15,916 nt of DNA from assembly GCA_050249355.1 (NCBI GenBank), contig JBFWQQ010000043.1, positions 1-15,916 on the forward strand, given 5' to 3'. The notes below the pieces were generated by a model. It searched no databases. It saw nothing but the letters and a program-made list of their open reading frames with translations, and was not told where the DNA came from. Both the position numbers and the translations under genes were made by a program. Position 1 is the stretch's first letter. Each line of letters begins with the position of its first letter. Below, one piece after another: positions 8,346-14,383 of the stretch. The stretch is from CAZAQK01 sp050249355 (GTDB taxonomy: Bacteria; Pseudomonadota; Alphaproteobacteria; Rickettsiales; SXRF01).

Positions 8346-9359
8346 ATGGATACCGAAAAGTATCTGATACTTGAAAAGAAGATAGAAAAAGGCCTGTCGC
8401 CCACGGACGAAGGCCCTTTCTATCATCACGGCTGGTGGGAATCGTACAAAGGCAGCATCAAAGGCAAGCTGGGCGGCGTTGTCATCGGAGGCCTCATGGG
8501 CGCGATCGTGGGGCTTGCAGTTGCCGCCACGCTCGCCACGTTCTCCACGCTGCCTACACTCGCACTGGGCATGGCGTTTGCCGGCATTACCGGCGCCGGT
8601 ATACTGTATGGCGCACATGAATTCGGTGATATCGGTAAGATACAAGGGTCGGTAGCGGCCGGCCTGGAGCAGGCCGACGGACGCGAAGCCTTGCGCTTTG
8701 CCGCGCTCGAAAAGAAAATAGACGCACTCACAGAAGCAGTCAAAATCGGCGTTGGCGGTGAGACAAAGAAGAACGTCGATGCAATAACCCAGAAAGCCGA
8801 TCAAGAGGCGGATGCTCTGGAAAAAGAACTCGAAACCTACCGCACTACCCACTACGCCAATTACAGCCCGGATAAAAAGAACCGTGTGATATTCGGAAAA
8901 GTGGCGGCCATCGGCCTTGTGGTGGGTGCCATAGCCGGTGCGTTGCTGGCGTTTGGCGGTGGTGCAGAGCATATATTCCATGCGCTCGGCATCAAAGGGC
9001 TTGAAGCCGCCGGAACCATGGTGGCATCGGTCATCACGTTTGGTATGTTTGGCGCTAGTTTTGGCCTAAACCGCGACCTTTTCCGCAAGATATTCGACAA
9101 AACCGACCTGTGGTCGAAAGGCATGTTATCGCATAAACGGGTGCGCGAACAACAGCTGGCAGCTGGCCGTGAGCTTGAAGATGACACCAATGGCAAGAAT
9201 GACCAGAAAACAGAGGCTCCTAAAGCGGAAATAAAGGCCCAGCCAGCCTATGACGGCATAAAATACCCGGAATCAGATACTTACTATCAGGACAAGGTAC
9301 TGGCGGCGGCGGAAAAAGCCCTGCTTTCCTTTGACCATACCCGCGCCACCCCCCATTGA
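8346..9359 (+). CDS. Unknown membrane protein with two glycine-rich hairpins and a coiled-coil linker (cassette gene 1)
   Basis: I do not recognise this 337-residue protein. It has two hydrophobic hairpins. The first (about 41-89) has a short loop containing TLPTL, with glycine repeats such as GGVVIGGLMGAIVG. The second (about 183-240) has a long loop of about 20 residues (GGGAEHIFHALGIKGLEAAG). Between them, residues 105-170 are strongly charged and probably helical or coiled coil (LEKKIDALTEAVKIG, ADQEADALEKELETY). The tail, from about 262, is hydrophilic, lysine/glutamate-rich and looks disordered up to about 300. No signal peptide or catalytic motif is seen. Lysines flanking the helices suggest that both ends and the linker are cytoplasmic. 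The two-hairpin layout suggests an internal duplication of the unit found once in each of the next three genes. A long opposite-strand frame at 8325-8981 is rejected as a shadow. Confidence 0.82.
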   Translation: MDTEKYLILEKKIEKGLSPTDEGPFYHHGWWESYKGSIKGKLGGVVIGGLMGAIVGLAVAATLATFSTLPTLALGMAFAGITGAGILYGAHEFGDIGKIQGSVAAGLEQADGREALRFAALEKKIDALTEAVKIGVGGETKKNVDAITQKADQEADALEKELETYRTTHYANYSPDKKNRVIFGKVAAIGLVVGAIAGALLAFGGGAEHIFHALGIKGLEAAGTMVASVITFGMFGASFGLNRDLFRKIFDKTDLWSKGMLSHKRVREQQLAAGRELEDDTNGKNDQKTEAPKAEIKAQPAYDGIKYPESDTYYQDKVLAAAEKALLSFDHTRATPH

Positions 9360-9367
9360 TAGCGCTT

Positions 9368-9389
9368 GGCAGCCGTCATACGGGCTGTC
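9368..9389 (+). terminator. Imperfect hairpin just after cassette gene 1
   Basis: GGCAGC-CGT, a CAT loop and ACG-G-GCTGTC can pair over about nine base pairs, with one bulged base and one G-U pair. It begins 8 bases after the stop of the first cassette gene. The downstream bases are ATAAAATATT rather than a run of T, so this is not a classical intrinsic terminator. It may instead weaken read-through or protect a 3' end. Confidence 0.3.
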
Positions 9390-9390
9390 A

Positions 9391-9430
9391 TAAAATATTA
9401 ACATTAGATCATTGTATTATATGGTACAAT
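9391..9430 (+). promoter_or_regulatory. AT-rich promoter-like stretch before cassette gene 2
   Basis: This stretch is markedly richer in A and T than the genes around it. It contains TTAACA (9398-9403, 5 of 6 to the -35 consensus) and TACAAT (9425-9430, 5 of 6 to the -10 consensus), but 21 bases apart, longer than the usual 16-18. It may be a start site for genes 2-4 independent of gene 1, possibly needing an activator. The case is composition and position, not a clean match. Confidence 0.3.
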
Positions 9431-9477
9431 TTTATCGTTGTGGACTATGATGGCCACCGAAGCATTATGAGCAGAAC

Positions 9478-10146
9478 ATGGTAGATATTCGCGCCATACA
9501 GAATCTGGGCTATGAACACCCGGACACAGGTATTCCCGATGAGGTTAAAAACCGCATCGATGATGCCGTTGCGTCTGGATTGAATAAGGCATGGCGCGGT
9601 ATGCTGCAGGTCGCCGCCAGCGGGTTTGGCAAGGGCGTGCTGATCGCTGCCGCCATCACACTGGCCGCCGGTATGATCATCGGGGGGGCGGATGCCACCA
9701 TCAGTGGCGCATTGGTGGAAGCTGGCGTAAAAGAAGGATTCCTGCATGCAGTCAATTTCCTTACCCATGGCGCGGGATTACTGACGCTTGCAGTAGGCGG
9801 TGCAATCGGCGCAGTGGCAGATGCCAGAAGCCATCAGGGCCGCATCACCGAACAGATGGCAAAAGACGAGGCGGCTCGGCTGGAAATAGCGCGTGCAAGA
9901 GGTAACCAGCAGATGCAGGAGCGCGAGTCAGAAATACGCAAGCACACCACCCCACCTGCGGTGGAGTATGCGCGCACCGAATCGATAGAAAGAAAATTCA
10001 AAGAGCCCACTAACGGCAGGGCAGCCAAAAGCGTGGCCAGTGCCGTGAATATAGGGGAAGTCAACCTGGATCCGGTAGCCAGCAGTTATGCGCAAAGAGA
10101 AAAAGAACGCAGGCTGGCGCGGCAAGCAATCAGTAAGGCATTTTAA
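9478..10146 (+). CDS. Unknown glycine-rich hairpin membrane protein with a long charged tail (cassette gene 2)
   Basis: This is a 222-residue protein of unknown function. After a 40-residue polar N-terminus come two hydrophobic helices, about 50-70 (GKGVLIAAAITLAAGMIIGG) and 97-115 (GAGLLTLAVGGAIGAVADA). An amphipathic loop of about 25 residues lies between them. Residues 116-222 form a hydrophilic tail rich in arginine, glutamate and glutamine, likely helical in part (QMAKDEAARLEIARARGNQQ), ending in the basic segment SYAQREKERRLARQAISKAF. The segment GKGVLIAAAIT lines up with PKGIVIGAAAT in the next gene, so the two look paralogous. The start has no good ribosome binding site: GAGCAGAAC precedes it. 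Its stop is followed at once by the next ATG. No signal peptide or enzyme motif is visible. Confidence 0.82.
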   Translation: MVDIRAIQNLGYEHPDTGIPDEVKNRIDDAVASGLNKAWRGMLQVAASGFGKGVLIAAAITLAAGMIIGGADATISGALVEAGVKEGFLHAVNFLTHGAGLLTLAVGGAIGAVADARSHQGRITEQMAKDEAARLEIARARGNQQMQERESEIRKHTTPPAVEYARTESIERKFKEPTNGRAAKSVASAVNIGEVNLDPVASSYAQREKERRLARQAISKAF

Positions 10147-10617
10147 ATGGCAGTTGAAAACAACCAACCCGGAATGAAAAAGCCGCTGACCTTATGGGAA
10201 AAGGCCAAGATCGGCGTGACCTCGTTCGTGAAAACGGCAATGGATTATATTCCAAAAGGCATTGTTATCGGTGCAGCAGCAACCGGCGCCCTGATGCTGA
10301 TCGGCAACCTGACCGGCATGTCATGGCTGGAAGGTGTGGCCAATCTTGACCTGGGTGGATTTGTAACACGCGTGGCCACCACGGTGGCCATTGTGACCGG
10401 CCTGGTGGGTGCCATCGGCGCGTATCAGGGTATCAAGGCACATACGGATTACCGTAACATGGAAATAGAGCAGCAACAGCAAGCAATAGTTCGTGACCGT
10501 GAGCGTGCACGGTCGCGCCAGCAAGGCAATGACCTGACGGACGAGCTGGAAGTCAAAGCCCAGACCGACCTGCCGCTGGCGGCAGATAAAATTGTAACGG
10601 GCCCATTCGTAGGATAA
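10147..10617 (+). CDS. Unknown glycine-rich hairpin membrane protein (cassette gene 3)
   Basis: This is a 156-residue protein of unknown function. A polar, possibly amphipathic N-terminus (TLWEKAKIGVTSFVKTAMDY, about 15-34) leads into helix one at about 36-54 (PKGIVIGAAATGALMLIG). A 20-residue loop with W60 follows, then helix two at about 73-93 (VTRVATTVAIVTGLVGAIGA). Residues 98-130 are highly charged and glutamine-rich (MEIEQQQQAIVRDRERARSR), a likely cytoplasmic helix, and the end is acidic then hydrophobic. Its first helix resembles that of the previous gene. The ATG directly follows the upstream TAA with no spacer, pointing to translational coupling. The four genes run in one direction and two of the junctions are tight, so co-expression of at least genes 2-4 is likely. 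Confidence 0.82.
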   Translation: MAVENNQPGMKKPLTLWEKAKIGVTSFVKTAMDYIPKGIVIGAAATGALMLIGNLTGMSWLEGVANLDLGGFVTRVATTVAIVTGLVGAIGAYQGIKAHTDYRNMEIEQQQQAIVRDRERARSRQQGNDLTDELEVKAQTDLPLAADKIVTGPFVG

Positions 10618-10620
10618 ATC

Positions 10621-10626
10621 AAGGAG
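10621..10626 (+). promoter_or_regulatory. Strong ribosome binding site of cassette gene 4
   Basis: AAGGAG lies 7 bases before the ATG at 10634. It is the only strong Shine-Dalgarno sequence in the cassette, which suggests that the last protein is made at a higher rate than the first two. Confidence 0.7.
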
Positions 10627-10633
10627 CAAGAAA

Positions 10634-11086
10634 ATGGAAAATATTACAATAGAACAACCTAAAGCAACGTTCGCTCAATCAACCGCAAGCGGTATAGCTG
10701 GATTCATCAAAGGCGCGCTTTCCGGCGGGCTGGTAGGTGCTATTGGCGGAGCCGTGGTAGGCGCTGTTATCGGCGTAGTCACCGGCGGACTGGCCTTGCC
10801 TGTCATAGGTGCCGCCGCTTTAGATGGTATAATCATCGGCGCGGCAGCTATGGGCGGCGTAGGCGCTTTAGCAGGCACCACCACCGGCGTAGTGCAAAGC
10901 CGTGAAAAGAATCAGGTAACCGCGCAGGATGTGGTAAATGTGGCAACCATCTCCTATGCGCAAGGCATGGGCGTAGGCCATACGATCGGTAAAGAACAGG
11001 CGGCGCAGGAAGCTCAGACCCATTTCCGCGATAAGATATTAAAAGAACGCGCCGCACGTGCACACACGCAGCAGCAGATGCATTGA
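10634..11086 (+). CDS. Unknown glycine-zipper hairpin protein (cassette gene 4)
   Basis: This is a 150-residue protein of unknown function and the most glycine-rich of the four. Residues 21-86 form a compact hydrophobic hairpin: helix one GGLVGAIGGAVVGAVIGVVT (31-50), a very short turn around LALPVIG, then helix two (about 60-82, LDGIIIGAAAMGGVGALAG). The repeated G-x-x-x-G spacing is the glycine-zipper pattern that allows tight helix packing or oligomers. The short loop with a leucine-proline resembles the first hairpin of cassette gene 1. The rest (87-150) is polar, with GMGVGHTIGKEQAAQEAQ and a basic end (KILKERAARAHTQQ). It lacks a signal peptide and lipobox, so it is not a 17-kDa-antigen-type lipoprotein. 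Its stop lies 3 bases from the stop of the opposing RNase J gene. Confidence 0.82.
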   Translation: MENITIEQPKATFAQSTASGIAGFIKGALSGGLVGAIGGAVVGAVIGVVTGGLALPVIGAAALDGIIIGAAAMGGVGALAGTTTGVVQSREKNQVTAQDVVNVATISYAQGMGVGHTIGKEQAAQEAQTHFRDKILKERAARAHTQQQMH

Positions 11087-11089
11087 GGC

Positions 11090-12748
11090 TTAGATCCGTA
11101 CCACATGGATCTCGATCACCGGTTTCTTACCCAGTTCGCGAGCGATCAACCGGCGTAATGCCAGACGCACCGCCTCGTGCACATCCTTATCGGACTTATG
11201 TTTACCGGATTCCACAATACGCGTGATCTCGTCGGTATATTCAGCAATCAGCTCAGCATCGTCCTCGGCACTCAGCAGTCCCGGCGTGGTCAGCACCACA
11301 TCGGCAGCCAGCCGTCCACCAGACTCCAGCACGAGGGTCACGACCACCAACCCGTCATCACGCAACTTACGGCGGATACGGATGATGTCCGAATCGGTGG
11401 GGATCAGCGATGTGCCATCAACCGCAATATAGCCCGATTGCACATTGCCGATCACACTCGCCTCGCCTTCTTCCAGCCACACCACCGCGCCGTTGCAGGC
11501 CTCGACAGTTTCCTTCACACCCAGTGAGCGCGCCAGCTTGGCATGCTCGTGCAGGTGATACGGCTCGCCATGCGTCGGCACGGCAATGCGTGGGCGTACC
11601 ATACCATACATACGCGTCAGCTCATCCCGCGCCGGATGGCCGGACACGTGGATGTAGTAATCCTTATCGGTGATGACCTCCGCACCGCGCTGGATCAGCT
11701 GGTTTATCGTCCAGTTGATCTTGCTTTCGTTACCCGGAATACGACGCGAAGAGAATATAACCGTATCGCCACGCTGCAGGCGCAGGGCCGGATGCTCGCC
11801 GCGCGCCATACGCGTCAGCGCGGCCCGGGGTTCGCCCTGACAACCGGTGCAGATCACCAGCACATCCTTGCGCGGCAGGTCCATGATCTCGTTATCGCTT
11901 ACGATCTCCACCTCATCGCTCAGGTAACCGCTTTCCTTAGCAGCCGCCACAATGCGGTGCAAAGAGCGCCCCATCAGCGCCACTACCCGGCCCGACTCCT
12001 TGGCGGCCAGCATGAGTGATTGCACACGCGCAAGGTTGGATGCAAAGGTGGTCACGATCACGCGCTGTTCGCATGAGCCGATCAGATCAACCAGATGCTT
12101 GCGCACCTCGCCTTCCGAGCCTGCCTCACCTTCCACGAATACGTTGGTGGAATCGCACACCATGGCCAGCACATTATTGTCGCCCAGCTGCTTAAGGTGC
12201 TCGTAGTTCGAGGCCGGGCCGATCATCGGCGCCTCATCGAATTTCCAGTCGCCGGTGTGCAGCACGGTGCCTTTTTTAGTGGTAATGGCCAGCGCCTGCA
12301 TTTCCGGTATGGAGTGGGTCAGCTCTACCAGCGACAGCGAGAACGGGCCGATTTCCAGATTTCCGCCGATATCCATCTCATGTAGTTTGGGTCTTTTGCC
12401 CGGCCCCATTTCCGACATTTTATGTTTCAGGAATGCCGCAGTGAACGGCGTGGCATAGATAGGGCATTCCAGTTCGCGCCACAGGTAAGGCACACCGCCA
12501 AGGTGGTCTTCGTGCGCATGGGTGATGACCAGCCCGAGCAGATCGTCCTTACGTTCGGCGATGAAAGAGATATCCGGCACCACCACTTCCACACCCGGCA
12601 GGTAATCGCCGGCAAACCCGATACCGCAATCCACCATCAGCCATTTGCCACCGATCGTGTACAGGTTCAGGTTCATGCCGATCTCGTTCGATCCACCGAG
12701 CGGAACGAACAGCAAATCATCCTTATGCCGGGAAAAGTCAAAACTCAT
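11090..12748 (-). CDS. rnj: Ribonuclease J
   Basis: RNase J is a metallo-beta-lactamase/beta-CASP nuclease with 5'-3' exonuclease and endonuclease activity. In alphaproteobacteria it is known to process ribosomal RNA ends. The 552-residue length is usual. Zinc-binding motifs: HAHEDH (77-82), H145 in LTHSIPE, D167 in HTGDWK and H393 in PTHGE. The beta-CASP region shows DSTNV (199-203) and HVSGHPARDEL (367-377). A C-terminal domain of about 100 residues follows. It is 61 bases downstream of coaX, with only a weak ribosome binding site, so it may be read from the complex I operon or from a promoter in that gap that I could not define. The gene converges on cassette gene 4 with 3 bases between stops. 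Confidence 0.96.
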   Translation of the reverse strand: MSFDFSRHKDDLLFVPLGGSNEIGMNLNLYTIGGKWLMVDCGIGFAGDYLPGVEVVVPDISFIAERKDDLLGLVITHAHEDHLGGVPYLWRELECPIYATPFTAAFLKHKMSEMGPGKRPKLHEMDIGGNLEIGPFSLSLVELTHSIPEMQALAITTKKGTVLHTGDWKFDEAPMIGPASNYEHLKQLGDNNVLAMVCDSTNVFVEGEAGSEGEVRKHLVDLIGSCEQRVIVTTFASNLARVQSLMLAAKESGRVVALMGRSLHRIVAAAKESGYLSDEVEIVSDNEIMDLPRKDVLVICTGCQGEPRAALTRMARGEHPALRLQRGDTVIFSSRRIPGNESKINWTINQLIQRGAEVITDKDYYIHVSGHPARDELTRMYGMVRPRIAVPTHGEPYHLHEHAKLARSLGVKETVEACNGAVVWLEEGEASVIGNVQSGYIAVDGTSLIPTDSDIIRIRRKLRDDGLVVVTLVLESGGRLAADVVLTTPGLLSAEDDAELIAEYTDEITRIVESGKHKSDKDVHEAVRLALRRLIARELGKKPVIEIHVVRI

Positions 12749-12809
12749 TTGCTAACCATTTGTTTTTATTCAGGGCAGTCATAGACCACCTATCGGCTTG
12801 GGGCAACGC

Positions 12810-13610
12810 TTAAGAGCGGTTACCTTCATAAATCTGCTTCAGGCCCAGCATGGTCAGGTCTGGCTCTACATGCTCTATTACCCGGCAGATCCTAGCGTAC
12901 AGGCTGGCCAGGCCGCCGGTAGCGATCACCACCACTTCATTCGCTGCTCCTGCAGGAGCAGGGAAATTACGCTCTTCACAAATGCGGCTGATGATACCTT
13001 CAACCAGCCCGACATAACCATAATATATGCCCGATTGCATGGCTCCGATGGTGTTGGTGGCAACAACCTTTTCAGGTCGGGCGATGCTGACATTGGGCAG
13101 TTTGGCAGCCGCCTTCTGCAGTGCATCTAGCGACAGGTTGACGCCCGGCGCGATCACTCCACCTACATATTCGCCTTTATCGTTCACATTGTCAAAAGTG
13201 GTTGCGGTACCGAAATCGACCACGATCAGCGGCTTTTTGAAACGCTGCCACGCCGCCACCGAATTTACCAGCCGGTCGGCGCCGATCTCTTTGGGATTGT
13301 CGATCTTCACGGTCATACCGGTCTTGACCGACGCGTCGCCAACCACCATCAGCTCAACGTTGAAGTAACGTTTGGTGAGTTGCTTGAGGTCGAACATCGC
13401 CTGTGGGATCACGCATGACGCGATCGCGGCCGAGATATTTTTCGGGTTGATGCCTTCATGTTCAATAACCTGCGTCAACCACACGCCGTATTCGTCGGCG
13501 GTGCGGCGGGCATCGGTGGAGATGCGCCACTGGCCGACAATGCTGTCTCCTTTGAATATGGCAAACACCACGTTGGTGTTACCGGCATCAATGGCAAGCA
13601 GCATGCTCAC
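12810..13610 (-). CDS. coaX: Type III pantothenate kinase
   Basis: CoaX phosphorylates pantothenate, the first step of coenzyme A synthesis. Type III enzymes belong to the ASKHA fold, need a monovalent cation and are not inhibited by CoA. The 266-residue length fits. Visible motifs: phosphate-binding DAGNTN (8-13), GADRLVN (110-116) with the catalytic aspartate D112, and DFGTATTFD (132-140), followed by GGVIAPG. Two starts are possible: GTG at 13610, which overlaps the birA stop by 4 bases with AGAAGG 7 bases upstream, or ATG at 13604 with GAGG 7 bases upstream. The family's N-terminus (MLLAIDAGNTN) fits the ATG equally well. I give the longer form. Its place between birA and RNase J matches other alphaproteobacteria. 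Confidence 0.95.
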   Translation of the reverse strand: MSMLLAIDAGNTNVVFAIFKGDSIVGQWRISTDARRTADEYGVWLTQVIEHEGINPKNISAAIASCVIPQAMFDLKQLTKRYFNVELMVVGDASVKTGMTVKIDNPKEIGADRLVNSVAAWQRFKKPLIVVDFGTATTFDNVNDKGEYVGGVIAPGVNLSLDALQKAAAKLPNVSIARPEKVVATNTIGAMQSGIYYGYVGLVEGIISRICEERNFPAPAGAANEVVVIATGGLASLYARICRVIEHVEPDLTMLGLKQIYEGNRS

Positions 13611-14383
13611 GCCTCAGCCTTCTGGCGGCCAGCCGGGAATACATCGGCGGCAAGGATATGACGTTCTTTGCCGTCTCTGGTTTTTAGAATCAGTGCGCCA
13701 TCTTTATTGATGCCTTCGGCAATACCGGTGATCTGCTCGTCCGGCAGCCGCGCAGTGAGTTGTTTACCCATGCCCCATGCCGATTCCAGCCACGCCGCCC
13801 GCACAGGCGAAAACCCTTTGGCATTCCATTCGTTATAGCGCTCGATGAAATGGTGGATAAAACGTGACAATATTATCTTGGCGGATATCAGCTCAACACC
13901 TGCTTTCTTCAAGCAGGTAGACGGAAATTCCGTTTTTTTGGGATGGCTTTCGATATTGATGCCAACGCCCACTATAACCCACTTGCCGCCATCGGGCACC
14001 TGCAACGATTCGAGCAGGATGCCGCCCAGTTTCTTGTCGCCAACCAGAATATCGTTGGGCCATTTGGAACGCAGCTGCTTGCCTTCAGGAAGCATATCCT
14101 CGATCGATTCCATCATCGCCACCGCTGCCACGAACGAAAGCTGTGACGCTTCGGACAATGGTTTTTCGGGCTGCAGTAATACCGACACGAACAAGTTTCC
14201 TTCATCCGAAACCCAGCTGCGCCCCATGCGCCCTTTGCCTTTGGTCTGCTGCTTGGCCCAGATCACCGCGCCATGGCCACCACCGGCGGCGGCCAGTCGT
14301 TTGGCTTCTTCATTGGTGGAATCCAGCGTTTCAAATGAAAGCAGGTGATAATCGTTTAAAAGATCGGCCTGCTTCCTGCTCAT
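13607..14383 (-). CDS. birA: Biotin--[acetyl-CoA-carboxylase] ligase, class I (no DNA-binding domain)
   Basis: BirA activates biotin to biotinyl-AMP and transfers it to carrier lysines of biotin-dependent carboxylases. I place the start at ATG 14383, giving 258 residues: it overlaps the nuoN stop by 4 bases (ATGA), as at the neighbouring junctions. The frame stays open 42 codons further upstream, but that part lies inside nuoN and has no ligase homology. Motifs: STNEEAKRLA (22-31), the biotinyl-AMP loop KQQTKGKGRMGR (44-55), KWPNDILV (107-114), catalytic-region K118 in KKLGG and GVGINI (139-144). There is no N-terminal helix-turn-helix, so this is a ligase only and not a biotin repressor. Confidence 0.95.
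   Translation of the reverse strand: MSRKQADLLNDYHLLSFETLDSTNEEAKRLAAAGGGHGAVIWAKQQTKGKGRMGRSWVSDEGNLFVSVLLQPEKPLSEASQLSFVAAVAMMESIEDMLPEGKQLRSKWPNDILVGDKKLGGILLESLQVPDGGKWVIVGVGINIESHPKKTEFPSTCLKKAGVELISAKIILSRFIHHFIERYNEWNAKGFSPVRAAWLESAWGMGKQLTARLPDEQITGIAEGINKDGALILKTRDGKERHILAADVFPAGRQKAEA

Noticed and set aside
8327..8374. 15-codon upstream frame overlapping the start of cassette gene 1
   Set aside because: ATG at 8327 opens a short frame that overlaps the gene start out of register. It has no ribosome binding site, so it is probably chance rather than a regulatory leader peptide.
8325..8981. Opposite-strand open frame of 218 codons over cassette gene 1
   Set aside because: Its product is rich in Cys, Arg and His with no coherent domain, and it is the mirror of a frame whose product has regular glycine-zipper helices shared with the next three genes.
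10634..11086. Cassette gene 4 as a 17-kDa surface antigen (Rick_17kDa_Anti) or OmpA-like glycine-zipper lipoprotein
   Set aside because: The glycine-zipper helices are similar in style, but there is no signal peptide or lipobox and the hydrophobic hairpin is central. The likeness is probably compositional.
8346..11086. Cassette as phage holin/tape-measure remnant or as magnetosome membrane proteins
   Set aside because: No phage structural, lysis or integrase genes are nearby, and no other magnetosome gene is seen. Glycine-rich helices alone do not justify either label.
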